From Oscillospiraceae bacterium (GTDB lineage Bacteria > Bacillota > Clostridia > Oscillospirales > CAG-272), in the NCBI GenBank assembly GCA_015064385.1, contig SVSI01000012.1, positions 1 through 60,069 on the forward strand: a stretch of DNA of 60,069 nt, in the 5' to 3' direction. Shown one piece after another: positions 41,325 to 51,338 of this stretch; the stretch's first letter is position 1; each line of letters starts with the position of its first letter. The notes beneath the pieces were generated by a model, which saw nothing but the letters and a program-made list of their open reading frames with translations, had not been told where the DNA came from and searched no databases. The position numbers and the translations under genes were made by a program.

Positions 41325-43007
41325 ATGGCAGGATTTCCCACAGATATCGAAATAGCACAGAATGCCACGCTCAAGGAAATAACCGAGATAGCATCAAAGC
41401 TCGGAATTGCGCCCGAGGAGCTTGAGCTTTACGGCAGATATAAGGCAAAGATAAACGACACTTTCATAAAGAGAAACGCGGACAGAAAAAGCGGAAAGCT
41501 TATTCTCGTCACCGCGATAAACCCTACTCCCGCAGGAGAGGGAAAGACCACTATGACCGTAGGTCTCGGTCAGGCAATGGCGAAAATAGGTAAGAATGCA
41601 ATAATCGCTCTGCGTGAGCCCTCGCTCGGACCGGTATTCGGTGTTAAGGGCGGAGCTGCGGGCGGCGGATATTCGCAGGTGCTTCCGATGGAGGATATAA
41701 ACCTTCATTTTACGGGAGATTTTCACGCAATAACCGCGGCAAATAACCTTCTTTGCGCCGTTATTGATAACCATATCCAGCAGGGAAATAAGCTCGGTAT
41801 CGACCAGAGACGAATTCTTTTCGGACGTGTTACCGATACTAACGACCGTGCTCTTCGCAATATCGTTATCGGTATGGGTAAGAAAACGGACGGCGTGCCG
41901 AGAGAAGACCATTTTATGATAACCGTTGCAAGTGAGGTAATGGCAATACTCTGTCTTGCAGAGTCGATTTCCGACCTCAAGGAGCGTCTCGGTAATATTC
42001 TCGTTGCGTACACCTACGATAATAAGCCGATATATTGCCGCGATCTTCAGGTCGCAGGCGCAATGACCGCGCTTCTTAAGGACGCTCTTAAGCCCAACCT
42101 CGTGCAGACCACCGAAAACACCCCCGCGCTCGTTCACGGAGGTCCGTTTGCAAATATCGCACACGGCTGTAACTCGGTAAGAGCCACGAAGCTTGCTCTT
42201 AAGCTTGCCGACTATACGATAACCGAGGCGGGATTCGGCGCAGACCTCGGTGCAGAGAAATTCCTTGATATCAAGTGCCGTGCGGCAGGACTTACCCCCT
42301 CGGCGGTGGTAATAGTTGCCACTATCCGTGCGCTCAAATATAACGGCGGAGTTCCCAAGACCGAGCTTAAGAAAGAAAACGTTGAGGCGCTGAAAAAGGG
42401 AATATGCAACCTCGAAAAGCATATCGAGAATATTCAGGGCTTCGGACTTCCCGTTGTCGTTGCGATAAATAAGTTCGATACCGATACCGACGCCGAGATC
42501 GCCGTCGTAAAGGAGACTTGTGATAAGAAGGGAGCTACAGTCTCTCTTGCAGAGGTCTTTGCAAAGGGCGGCGAGGGTGGAATCGACCTTGCAAATAAGG
42601 TGGTGGAGGCGTGCGAAAAGCCGTCAAACTTCACCTTTACCTATACGGATGAAATGTCGATAAAGGAAAAAATAAACGCGGTAGCTACGAAGATATACGG
42701 CGCATCGGGCGTTAAGTACGACGCATCCGCCTCCAAGGCAATAGCGGATATCGAGGCGCTTGGCGAGGAGTATTCGCGCTATCCGATATGCGTTGCAAAG
42801 ACGCAGTACTCGCTCTCCGACGATATGACGAAGCTCGGCAGACCTAATGGGTTTGAGATAACCGTGCGCGACGTCAAGCTTTCCGCAGGTGCAAAGTTTA
42901 TCGTCGTCCTCACGGGCGCGATCCTCACGATGCCCGGACTCCCCGCGGATCCCGCAGCGTACCATATCGACGTTGACGACGACGGAAATATCACGGGACT
43001 TTTCTGA
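41325..43007 (+). CDS. fhs: Formate-tetrahydrofolate ligase
   Basis: A 560-residue enzyme making 10-formyl-THF from formate, THF and ATP. Visible: the ATP loop [51 protein letters not shown] and [14 protein letters not shown] [10 protein letters not shown]. Full length for the family. It feeds one-carbon units for purines, Met-tRNA formylation or acetogenesis; no Wood-Ljungdahl genes are nearby, so a general folate role is more likely. tsaE starts 2 bp after its stop. Confidence 0.97.
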   Translation: MAGFPTDIEIAQNATLKEITEIASKLGIAPEELELYGRYKAKINDTFIKRNADRKSGKLILVTAINPTPAGEGKTTMTVGLGQAMAKIGKNAIIALREPSLGPVFGVKGGAAGGGYSQVLPMEDINLHFTGDFHAITAANNLLCAVIDNHIQQGNKLGIDQRRILFGRVTDTNDRALRNIVIGMGKKTDGVPREDHFMITVASEVMAILCLAESISDLKERLGNILVAYTYDNKPIYCRDLQVAGAMTALLKDALKPNLVQTTENTPALVHGGPFANIAHGCNSVRATKLALKLADYTITEAGFGADLGAEKFLDIKCRAAGLTPSAVVIVATIRALKYNGGVPKTELKKENVEALKKGICNLEKHIENIQGFGLPVVVAINKFDTDTDAEIAVVKETCDKKGATVSLAEVFAKGGEGGIDLANKVVEACEKPSNFTFTYTDEMSIKEKINAVATKIYGASGVKYDASASKAIADIEALGEEYSRYPICVAKTQYSLSDDMTKLGRPNGFEITVRDVKLSAGAKFIVVLTGAILTMPGLPADPAAYHIDVDDDGNITGLF

Positions 43008-43008
43008 T

Positions 43009-43443
43009 ATGAAAAAAGAGACATTATATGAGTTTTCGTCGGAAAGTGTCGAAAAGACAGAAGAAATAGGCGCACTTTTGGCAAAAGAGCTTGGTGACAG
43101 CGACTTCGTTGCGCTGGTGGGAGACCTCGGAGCAGGCAAGACGGCGTTCGTTCGCGGAATGGCGTCGGTCATAACTCCCGACGCACCTGTGTGCAGTCCT
43201 ACCTATGCGATAGTCAACGAATACACGGGGGATAAAAGACGTCTTTGTCATTTCGATATCTACCGCCTTGCAGACGAAGACGACCTCATATCTATCGGAT
43301 TTTACGACTATAAAAACTGCGTAATGGCAGTCGAGTGGTGCGATAAGATAGCAGAGGTGCTCCCCGAGGAGTATTACCTCGTTACCATACTCGGCTCGGG
43401 CGACGAAACGCGAAAAATTAAAGTAGAAAAGATTTTTAATTAA
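43009..43443 (+). CDS. tsaE: tRNA threonylcarbamoyladenosine biosynthesis ATPase TsaE
   Basis: A 144-residue P-loop protein: GDLGAGKTAF (Walker A), SPTYAIVNEY, HFDIYRL and the Trp-containing VEWCDK. It works with TsaB and TsaD in making t6A37 of tRNAs. ATG 43009 directly follows the fhs stop; an in-frame start 120 bases upstream would run through fhs in another frame and is rejected. The stop TAA is the first part of repeat copy B. Confidence 0.95.
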   Translation: MKKETLYEFSSESVEKTEEIGALLAKELGDSDFVALVGDLGAGKTAFVRGMASVITPDAPVCSPTYAIVNEYTGDKRRLCHFDIYRLADEDDLISIGFYDYKNCVMAVEWCDKIAEVLPEEYYLVTILGSGDETRKIKVEKIFN

Positions 43444-43512
43444 AGTTTTGAAAATCCAAAAAACTTTTTCAAAAGTTTTTTGGCAGGAGGATTGGAGGAC
43501 AGCGTCCTCCAA
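43441..43512 (+). repeat. Dispersed hairpin repeat, family 1, copy B
   Basis: TAAAGTTTTGAAAATCC, then hairpin 1 CCAAAAAACTTTT with AAAAGTTTTTTGG (43456-43483), then hairpin 2 TTGGAGGAC-AGC-GTCCTCCAA (43492-43512). The second hairpin has quite different bases from copy A but keeps full pairing. It fills the gap between tsaE and tsaB. Confidence 0.85.
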
Positions 43513-43527
43513 ATAAGATAAAGATCA

Positions 43528-44232
43528 ATGAAGATTTTGGCAGTTGATACGAGTGCGACCGTGCTCAGCGTAGCGCTCGCGGAGGATGAAAAAACGGTGG
43601 CAAAAGCCACCCTTAATAACGGTCTTACTCATAGCGAAACGCTCCTTCCCACACTCGAGGGACTTATGGACGAGGCAAAATGGAAATTCAGCGATATCGA
43701 CCTTTTTGCCGTGTCCGAGGGACCTGGATCGTTCACGGGAGTGCGTATAGGCGTTTCTTTCGTTAAGGGACTTGCGTTTGGCGGAAAAAAGTGCGTAGGC
43801 GTTTCAACGCTCGAGGCGCTGGCGAATAATCTTTCGGATTTTTGCGGAATTATTTCCCCGGTGATGGACGCACGGCGAAGTCAGTTCTATAATGCGCTTT
43901 TTATCTCGGACGGAAAAGAGCTTACCCGACTTACAGAGGATAGAGCCATTTCGGTGCAGGATCTTGAAAAAGAGCTTGAAAAATATGCCGAAAAGCCGAT
44001 ATATCTTTGCGGAGACGGGTACGAAATAGCGCGAAAAATGCTGAAAAACGAAAATATTTGCGATACTCCGTCAGAAAGAGTCTTTCAGGACGGCGCAAGC
44101 GTTGCACGGGTAGCGCTCGCAGAGTATAAAAAGGGCAATTTTACCGACGATATGGGACTTTCTCCTACTTACCTCAGAGTTCCTCAGGCAGAAAGAGAAC
44201 GCCTCGAACGCCTTGCAAAAGAAGGAAAATAA
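43528..44232 (+). CDS. tsaB: tRNA threonylcarbamoyladenosine biosynthesis protein TsaB
   Basis: A 234-residue ASKHA-fold scaffold of the TsaBDE complex (t6A modification). Visible: LAVDTSATVLSVAL, THSETLLP, SEGPGSFTGVRIGVSFVKGL and PVMDARRSQFYNAL. Normal length. rimI and tsaD, often next, are absent; a triple repeat and rpiB follow. Confidence 0.94.
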   Translation: MKILAVDTSATVLSVALAEDEKTVAKATLNNGLTHSETLLPTLEGLMDEAKWKFSDIDLFAVSEGPGSFTGVRIGVSFVKGLAFGGKKCVGVSTLEALANNLSDFCGIISPVMDARRSQFYNALFISDGKELTRLTEDRAISVQDLEKELEKYAEKPIYLCGDGYEIARKMLKNENICDTPSERVFQDGASVARVALAEYKKGNFTDDMGLSPTYLRVPQAERERLERLAKEGK

Positions 44233-44239
44233 AAATCAA

Positions 44240-44292
44240 GTAAAGTTTTTGAAAGAGCGCGAGAAAACTTTTTTCAAAAAGTTGTCTCGCCT
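44240..44292 (+). repeat. Dispersed hairpin repeat, family 1, copy C (half)
   Basis: GTAAAGTTTTTGAAAGAG, then hairpin 1 GCGAGAAAACTTTTT with AAAAAGTTGTCTCGC; the second hairpin is missing. First of three head-to-tail copies. Confidence 0.8.
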
Positions 44293-44293
44293 A

Positions 44294-44368
44294 AGTAAAG
44301 TTTTTGAAAATCCAAAAAACTTTTTTCAAAAAGTTTTTGGGTGGGATCCTAAGGGCAAAGCCCTTAGA
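44294..44368 (+). repeat. Dispersed hairpin repeat, family 1, copy D
   Basis: AAGTTTTTGAAAATCC, hairpin 1 CCAAAAAACTTTTT with AAAAAGTTTTTGG, the joiner GTGGGATC, and hairpin 2 CTAAGGGC-AAA-GCCCTTAG. Complete copy in the same orientation as C and E. Confidence 0.85.
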
Positions 44369-44374
44369 GATAAG

Positions 44375-44437
44375 TGGAGTTTTTAGAAACTTTTTTCAAA
44401 AAGTTTCTAAATAGGGGTTTGGGGACAAAGTCCCCGA
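44375..44437 (+). repeat. Dispersed hairpin repeat, family 1, copy E
   Basis: GTGGAGTTTTTAG, hairpin 1 TTAGAAACTTTTT with AAAAAGTTTCTAA, and hairpin 2 GGGGAC-AAA-GTCCCC near 44420-44435. It ends just before the rpiB ribosome site. Confidence 0.8.
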
Positions 44438-44452
44438 GAAAGGAAATAAAAA

Positions 44453-44896
44453 ATGAAAAAAATTATTATCGGTTGTGATCACGCGGCGTATGATATGAAG
44501 CTTGAGGTCATAGAGCACCTTAAGGCAAGGGGATATGACGTTACCGACGTCGGATGCGATAGCAGTGAGTCTGTTCATTATCCCGTATATGCTCTCGCGG
44601 TAGCCGAGAAGGTCGCTTCGGGCGAGTTTGAAAAGGGAATACTCATCTGCGGAACGGGTATCGGAATGTCGATCGCGGCAAATAAGGTCAAGGGAATCCG
44701 TGCGGCAGTCTGCGAAAACGAGTTTTCCACCGAGATGACCAGAGCGCATAACGACGCAAATATTCTCTGTATGGGAGCAAGAGTTATTGATACCGATAAG
44801 GCGATAAAGCTTACCGATATCTTCCTTGATACTGCCTTTATGGGAGATAAGCACTTAACGCGTATAAATATGATAAAAGACATCGAAAACAAGTGA
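44453..44896 (+). CDS. rpiB: Ribose 5-phosphate isomerase B
   Basis: A 147-residue isomerase of ribose/ribulose 5-phosphate (RpiB/LacAB fold). Visible: GCDHAAYDMK, the phosphate and catalytic Cys segment LICGTGIGMSIAANK, and NDANILCMGAR. Normal length; ribosome site AGAAAGGAAA. It lies 220 bp from tsaB. Confidence 0.95.
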   Translation: MKKIIIGCDHAAYDMKLEVIEHLKARGYDVTDVGCDSSESVHYPVYALAVAEKVASGEFEKGILICGTGIGMSIAANKVKGIRAAVCENEFSTEMTRAHNDANILCMGARVIDTDKAIKLTDIFLDTAFMGDKHLTRINMIKDIENK

Positions 44897-44930
44897 TTTT
44901 TGTCACAAATTCGGTTGTTTCACATAAAAC

Positions 44931-44958
44931 AAAAAGTCCGCAAGATGCGGACTTTTTT
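44931..44958 (+). terminator. Intrinsic terminator after rpiB
   Basis: AAAAAGTCCGCA-AGA-TGCGGACTTTTTT, a perfect 11-12 bp stem with a T run. The same hairpin, with the reverse-complement loop TCT, occurs at 45848-45874. Confidence 0.93.
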
Positions 44959-44998
44959 AGTTATATATCGTTTTCGGAAACAAATTTGTCTTTTTCTT

Positions 44999-45206
44999 TT
45001 CGTTCATTTCTGTGCTGACAGAAATGAACCAAAGAACAGCCAGCTAGGGAGGGAAGAATCCCTCCCTTTGGAAGCACCCACCCTCTGATTCAATGTTGCC
45101 CGTGCGCATAGGGCGTGCACACGGGCAAGGCGCCTCGGAAAAGACTCGGCGCGACGGCATTTTCGCGGCGCAAGAGGAAGGTGCGCCGCGGTCTTCTCCT
45201 ACGGAT
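44999..45206 (+). repeat. Dispersed repeat family 2, copy 2
   Basis: Begins TTCGTTCATTTCTGT-GCT-GACAGAAATGAACC and continues AAAGAACAGCC, TAGGGAGGGAAG, CCCTCCCTTTGG, CACCCACCCTC, then GCCCGTG/CACGGGC and GC-rich hairpins to TCTCCTACGG. Same order of blocks as 35760-35951 on the other strand. Short open frames here show no coding pattern. Confidence 0.7.
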
Positions 45207-45251
45207 ATTATCTGCCATTGTCCACCGCTTTTGGTTTTTGTTATTTTTCTA

Positions 45252-45280
45252 TTGACATTTTGTGTGATTTGTGATAGAAT
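45252..45280 (+). promoter_or_regulatory. Promoter of the leader-controlled membrane gene
   Basis: TTGACA (45252-45257), 17-bp spacer, TAGAAT (45275-45280). Confidence 0.85.
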
Positions 45281-45464
45281 AACTTTGCCAAACAAAATTC
45301 AATAGTTTCCTAAGGGGATACGTGTTTTTATTTTGATAAAAACGCTATGCTCGTTTTTTCCGTATTCTTTTGGGAAAATGAATTTTGTTTGGCGACAATT
45401 GGAGCTATGCGTTTTTTGTGCGTCGGCTTTGGTTGGCGCACTTTTTATTTTAGGAGAAAAGAAA
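45281..45464 (+). promoter_or_regulatory. Structured 5' leader with terminator: orphan riboswitch or peptide attenuator
   Basis: A leader of about 180 nt. GCCAAACAAAATTC (45287-45300) pairs perfectly with GAATTTTGTTTGGC (45379-45392), closing a domain with inner pairings TTTCC/GGGAAA, GATACG/CGTATT and the hairpin GTTTTTAT-TTTG-ATAAAAAC. An intrinsic terminator (GTGCG...CGCAC then TTTTTATTTT) lies right before the ribosome site AGGAG of the gene at 45465. Inside, AAGGGG precedes a tiny frame GTG TTT TTA TTT TGA at 45322-45336 (MFLF), so ribosome stalling is an alternative to ligand binding. I could not match it to any riboswitch class I know. Confidence 0.6.
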
Positions 45465-45818
45465 ATGAAATTTTTGATCAGATTTATTTTGTCGGCGTTT
45501 ATAGGTTGTGCTATAGGGCTTGTTTTATTAATGATTAGTGAAGGTGTATTTGTGATTGTTACTTCCTTGCTTGTGGCATATGTTGTTGCTGAAATATTAG
45601 ATGGCATTTTTGGGAAGTCAAGCATTCGATGGCTTATAAAACTTGCAGGCGGTATTATTGCTTTTATAGTGTACTTTATCCTTTTGTCTTATTTGAATAG
45701 TGAAGCAGATGGTGTGATAGGACCAATGATAATATTCTTTGCTCCCTATGTGTTGACAGTGCTTGCAATATCTTATGGTGTATCAAACAGTGATTCAAAT
45801 TCATCTGATAATAATTAG
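45465..45818 (+). CDS. Small polytopic membrane protein of unknown function
   Basis: 117 residues with about four hydrophobic spans (about 5-25, 27-46, 56-75, 83-105) and a short Ser/Asn/Asp tail. Start ATG 45465 is set by AGGAG and by the terminator just upstream; an open frame extends back to 45333 through the leader but has no ribosome site. AT-rich and unlike its neighbours. No family recognised. Its control by a terminator-bearing leader suggests a response to an ion, metabolite or drug; the product could be a small transporter or resistance protein, but nothing in the sequence proves it. Confidence 0.72.
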   Translation: MKFLIRFILSAFIGCAIGLVLLMISEGVFVIVTSLLVAYVVAEILDGIFGKSSIRWLIKLAGGIIAFIVYFILLSYLNSEADGVIGPMIIFFAPYVLTVLAISYGVSNSDSNSSDNN

Positions 45819-45847
45819 TTAGGAAATAAAACTAATATTTATAAAAC

Positions 45848-45874
45848 AAAAAGTCCGCATCTTGCGGACTTTTT
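45848..45874. terminator. Bidirectional terminator between the membrane gene and the DUF523 gene
   Basis: AAAAAGTCCGCA-TCT-TGCGGACTTTTT. T runs on both strands; it ends two bases before the minus-strand stop codon. Nearly identical to the terminator at 44931-44958. Confidence 0.92.
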
Positions 45875-45875
45875 A

Positions 45876-46298
45876 TCATATCTCATTCTCCGAAACGACC
45901 TTTATGCCGTTTTCCTTCAGTAGCTTTGCGGTGACTCCCATACCGCCAACCACCTTGCCCGAAAAGCTTCCGTCGTAAACGCCGCACACCGAGCAGGATG
46001 GACTCAGCGATTTTAGTATCGCGTATTTGCAGTCGTTTTCTTTTGCAATATCAAGCGCCTTTTTCGCGCCCGATACGAAAAACTCGGTGACGTCTCTGCC
46101 GTCCTTTGAGATGACCTTGTCACCTACTATCTCCGACGGAACTCGCGGTGTAGGCAGTCCGCCAAGCTGCTCGGGACAGATCTCTATTATTTCCGTGTCC
46201 GCGCGCTCGGCGAGTGCGATAACCTTTTCGCAGGGCTTCGACCTGCCGTCGTATCTGCACGGTTTTCCGAGTAGGCAGGCACTTACAACTATCTTCAT
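45876..46298 (-). CDS. DUF523 family protein (TudS-type desulfidase family)
   Basis: 140 residues. Family signature VSACLLGKPCRYDG at the N-terminus, CPEQLGGLPTPR in the middle and SPSCSVCGVYDGSF. The conserved Cys residues match the family in which TudS thiouracil desulfidase was described as a 4Fe-4S enzyme, so a sulfur-removing role on thiolated bases is possible but unproven here. Monocistronic, with its own consensus promoter. Confidence 0.85.
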   Translation of the reverse strand: MKIVVSACLLGKPCRYDGRSKPCEKVIALAERADTEIIEICPEQLGGLPTPRVPSEIVGDKVISKDGRDVTEFFVSGAKKALDIAKENDCKYAILKSLSPSCSVCGVYDGSFSGKVVGGMGVTAKLLKENGIKVVSENEI

Positions 46299-46325
46299 AA
46301 ATCCTCCAAAACAGCTTTTTGCATA

Positions 46326-46354
46326 ATTATATTATTTAATTGAGGGCTTGTCAA
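46326..46354 (-). promoter_or_regulatory. Promoter of the DUF523 gene
   Basis: Minus strand consensus TTGACA (46349-46354), 17-bp spacer, TATAAT (46326-46331). Confidence 0.9.
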
Positions 46355-46415
46355 GTGCAAAGTTACAAAAATGAGATTTTTTTGCATAAATATCGCACAA
46401 AAGCACGATATTTGC

Positions 46416-46443
46416 TTGACATTTTCTTAAAAAATGGTATAAT
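46416..46443 (+). promoter_or_regulatory. Promoter of hom
   Basis: TTGACA (46416-46421), 16-bp spacer, TATAAT (46438-46443), 39 bases before the start codon. Confidence 0.88.
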
Positions 46444-46482
46444 AAAAATACTTTTTATTAAAATCACTTACAGGAGACCCGA

Positions 46483-47703
46483 ATGAAGAATATTGCAATT
46501 CTCGGCTTCGGAACGGTTGGCGCAGGTGTTGCCGACGTTATCGCGGCAAGCCATAATAAAATATGCAGAGAAATACACGACGTTGTAAACGTAAAATATA
46601 TTCTTGATCTCAAGGATTTTCCCGAGAGCAAGTACGCAGACAGAGTCGTTCACGATTTCGATATTATCTTAAACGATCCCGAGGTAGAGATAATCTGCGA
46701 AACTATGGGCGGAACCAAGGTCGCTTTTGACTACACTATGCGCGCATTAAGTGCCGGCAAGAGCGTAGTTACCTCCAACAAAGAGGTCGTAGCGGCTTAC
46801 GGAAAGCTCCTTTGCGACGTTGCTCGTGAAAAGGGTGTTCGCTATCTTTACGAGGCAAGCGTAGGAGGAGGTATCCCGATCCTTCGCACGATCAAGACCT
46901 CGCTTGCGGCAAACGAAATATACGGTATAGACGGTATCCTCAACGGTACCACCAACTATATCCTCACTCACATGAAGGACGACGGAACGTCCTTTGCCGA
47001 GGCACTTTCTCAGGCACAGCAGAAGGGATACGCCGAGCTCAATCCCAAGGCGGACGTTGACGGAGACGATGCGTGCAGAAAGATCTGTATTCTCGCCGCT
47101 CTCGCGTTCGGTACTATGATCTCGCAGTCGAGCGTAAACTGCGAGGGAATATCGAGCGTCACCCTCGATACTATCGAAAAGGCGGAAAAATTCGGCGGAA
47201 GCATCAAGCTCATAGCAAGCGCAAGAAAAATGAAGGGCGAAAAGATCGATATTTCGGTTTCTCCTTGCGTGGTTTCAAACGAAAACCCGCTCTCGAACGT
47301 TTCGGACGTTTTCAACGCTATAATGATCCACGCGCAGCACCTCGGCGACGTTATGATGTACGGCAGAGGCGCAGGCAAGCTTCCCACCGCAAGTGCAGTG
47401 CTTTCCGATATAATTGAGATAATCAAATCGGGTAAGGGCAGCGAGCAGGAGACCTGGACGATAGCCGATCCGGGCACGCTTTCGGATAATTTCAAGGTTT
47501 TCGATACCTTCTGCATTTACGTTCCGTACAGCTTCGGAGCGCGTAAGGAAAAGGTGCTTTCTCTCTTCGGTAATACCACCGAATCGTTCGAGGATGCAGA
47601 CGGCTTTGGATTTATAGTTGAGAACATTTCCAGAAACAAGATAAGAAAAGCTCTCCATTCCATAGACGTTAAGGACTACTCCGTGTTCCGTTATATAAAA
47701 TAA
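46483..47703 (+). CDS. hom: Homoserine dehydrogenase
   Basis: A 406-residue enzyme reducing aspartate semialdehyde to homoserine for Thr, Met and Ile. Visible: the NAD(P) loop GFGTVGAGV, CETMGGTKVAFDY, SNKEVVAAYG, YEASVGGGIPILRT and the family signature region NGTTNYILTHM with AELNPKADVDGDDA. The C-terminal 75 residues look like a reduced ACT-type regulatory domain (FCIYVPYSFG). thrB, thrC and asd are not in the window. Start ATG 46483 after ACAGGAGA. Confidence 0.95.
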   Translation: MKNIAILGFGTVGAGVADVIAASHNKICREIHDVVNVKYILDLKDFPESKYADRVVHDFDIILNDPEVEIICETMGGTKVAFDYTMRALSAGKSVVTSNKEVVAAYGKLLCDVAREKGVRYLYEASVGGGIPILRTIKTSLAANEIYGIDGILNGTTNYILTHMKDDGTSFAEALSQAQQKGYAELNPKADVDGDDACRKICILAALAFGTMISQSSVNCEGISSVTLDTIEKAEKFGGSIKLIASARKMKGEKIDISVSPCVVSNENPLSNVSDVFNAIMIHAQHLGDVMMYGRGAGKLPTASAVLSDIIEIIKSGKGSEQETWTIADPGTLSDNFKVFDTFCIYVPYSFGARKEKVLSLFGNTTESFEDADGFGFIVENISRNKIRKALHSIDVKDYSVFRYIK

Positions 47704-47708
47704 AGCTT

Positions 47709-47740
47709 AAACCGCCGCATCCGCGGCGGTTTTCATTTTT
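47709..47740. terminator. Terminator between hom and the AGCS gene
   Basis: AAACCGCCGC-ATCC-GCGGCGGTTT followed by TCATTTTTC. It ends hom and, read on the other strand, probably also the convergent transporter gene. Confidence 0.88.
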
Positions 47741-49067
47741 CTTTAATTCCTTTTTGGAAAAAATCATTTGTCTCGCGCGAGATCAGACGGCAGTATGAGA
47801 TAACGCAGGGCGTGTTTATTATAGCCATAAGTCCTATTGAAACGTCGGTCAGATCCCAAACGAGCTCGGAGCTGAAAAGCGCTCCGAGAGCGGCACAAAG
47901 GGCGTAGAGCAGGGCGTATATCACCTTTATCTTGGCATTGCCCTTGGACGTCCCGCAAAGATATTCAAGTCCCACCGTACCGTAATAAAACCATCCGACA
48001 GCGCCGGACACCGCAAAGAGGAGAACGAGTGCGCTTATGATAAGATCGGAGATGGGACCGCAGTATTTTGCAAATGAGAAAAGGACGCTCCCCATATCGC
48101 CCGCAGCAGCAAAATCAGGACGCGCTATTAGCAGTACGAGCGCACTTAATGTGCAAAGGATAACAGTGTCGGCAAAGACTTCGAATATCCCCCAAAATCC
48201 CTGCGCTGCGGGAGAATCGGTATCCGCCGCCGCGTGCGCTATGGGAGCCGTTCCGCATCCCGCTTCATTGGTGATAAGTCCGCGCGAGACTCCGTAGCGT
48301 ACGGGACGAAGAGCTATGATCAAGCTACCCAAAAATCCTCCCGCTGCGGCGGGAAAGGTGAAGGCGGACGAAAATATCTCGGCAAAAACTCTCGGCAGAG
48401 CGGAAATGTTAGTAACTATAACGAAGACAGATAATAAAATATATACTGCGCACGCAAATGGTATTGCCGCCGAGGTGAAAGCAGAAACTCCCGAATGTCC
48501 GTTTATAATAATAAGGAAGACGACCGCGGCAAGGATAACACCGCAAACGATAGCGCTGACACCGAAAATGCTTTCAAAGCATTCGGATGCCGCGCGCATT
48601 TGCATCATATTTCCGAGCGTAAACGAGGTGAAGATGCACAGAAGGGCAAAAAGGTTTTTGAAAAAGGGTGAGCGTATGTAATACATAGCCCCGCCGATAA
48701 ATCCGCTTTCGCGGCGCACGCGAAACTTTACCGCAAGTACTATTTCCGAATATTTCAGCAACGCAGAAAGGAGCGCACCTATCCACATCCAGAAGACCGA
48801 GCCCGCTCCTCCGATAGCAATGGACGCGGCAACTCCGCTCAGATTGCCTACTCCGAGTGTACCCGCAAGTGCAACGGTTACCTCGCGAAAGGGCGAGCGT
48901 CCGGATGATTTTCCTTTGCTGTGAAGCATACTGGAAACGATCTTTCCGGGGCGTGTAATATGGAAAAATCCAAGACGCGCGCTGAGATATGCTCCGCCTG
49001 CGAGTAAAACGGTAATAAGTATCGGTGAAACTATAAAATCACCGAAAAAGGATATAAAAAACGACAT
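47733..49067 (-). CDS. Alanine/glycine:cation symporter (AGCS) family transporter
   Basis: A 444-residue membrane protein of about 10-11 spans that imports small neutral amino acids with Na+ or H+. Visible: the family motif region GTLGVGNLSGVAASIAIGG near the N-terminus, FWMWIGALL, KYSEIVLAVKFR, GGAMYYI, and RGLITNEAGCGTAPIAHAA. Alanine or glycine is the usual substrate. Ribosome site CGGAGAAAAT before the ATG. It stands alone between hom and groES. Confidence 0.92.
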   Translation of the reverse strand: MSFFISFFGDFIVSPILITVLLAGGAYLSARLGFFHITRPGKIVSSMLHSKGKSSGRSPFREVTVALAGTLGVGNLSGVAASIAIGGAGSVFWMWIGALLSALLKYSEIVLAVKFRVRRESGFIGGAMYYIRSPFFKNLFALLCIFTSFTLGNMMQMRAASECFESIFGVSAIVCGVILAAVVFLIIINGHSGVSAFTSAAIPFACAVYILLSVFVIVTNISALPRVFAEIFSSAFTFPAAAGGFLGSLIIALRPVRYGVSRGLITNEAGCGTAPIAHAAADTDSPAAQGFWGIFEVFADTVILCTLSALVLLIARPDFAAAGDMGSVLFSFAKYCGPISDLIISALVLLFAVSGAVGWFYYGTVGLEYLCGTSKGNAKIKVIYALLYALCAALGALFSSELVWDLTDVSIGLMAIINTPCVISYCRLISRETNDFFQKGIKEK

Positions 49068-49179
49068 ATTTTCTCCGTATAAAAGAGGGTGATCATAAGC
49101 TAAAATATGCGAAAACAGTCGGTTTTATTACGGGTATAAAACCAAATGTTAATTATGTGTGAATAATGCCCGAAAACTA

Positions 49180-49208
49180 TTGAAAACTAAGTGGAAAATA
49201 TATACAAT
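49180..49208 (+). promoter_or_regulatory. Promoter of groES-groL
   Basis: TTGAAA (49180-49185), 17-bp spacer, TACAAT (49203-49208); the CIRCE operator starts 15 bases later. Confidence 0.82.
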
Positions 49209-49222
49209 GATAAATGTACGGT

Positions 49223-49249
49223 TTAGCACTCGCACATCAAGAGTGCCAA
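49223..49249 (+). promoter_or_regulatory. CIRCE operator (HrcA site)
   Basis: TTAGCACTC-N9-GAGTGCCAA, matching the CIRCE inverted repeat TTAGCACTC-N9-GAGTGCTAA except for one base. It lies over the start of transcription, so HrcA should repress groESL until heat or misfolded protein occupies GroEL. Confidence 0.96.
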
Positions 49250-49280
49250 AGATAAAAATTAAAGTAAAACATATAGCTAA

Positions 49281-51245
<1,965 letters not shown>

Positions 51246-51257
51246 GGGACGGCTTGG

Positions 51258-51331
51258 CTTAGTGGCTAGCCCCTAAGAACCCCACTTAAACCCTTTTTGA
51301 AAAAAGGGTTTAAGAATCCCAAAAACTTTAA
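51258..51331 (-). repeat. Dispersed hairpin repeat, family 1, copy F (inverted)
   Basis: On the minus strand: TAAAGTTTTTGGGATTC, hairpin 1 CTTAAACCCTTTTT with AAAAAGGGTTTAAG (51285-51314), the joiner TGGGGTT, and hairpin 2 CTTAGGGGCTAGCCACTAAG (imperfect). The bases of stem 1 differ from the other copies on both arms. Confidence 0.82.
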
Positions 51332-51338
51332 TAAAATA

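Noticed and set aside
42889..43008. Longer N-terminus for tsaE
   Set aside because: Lies entirely within fhs in another frame; the proper start is ATG 43009.
45093..45305. Open frame inside repeat family 2
   Set aside because: Formed by GC-rich repeat sequence and runs into the promoter of the next gene; no ribosome site or protein pattern.
45333..45464. N-terminal extension of the small membrane protein through the leader
   Set aside because: No ribosome site for the upstream ATG, and the stretch contains the terminator; AGGAG sets the start at 45465.
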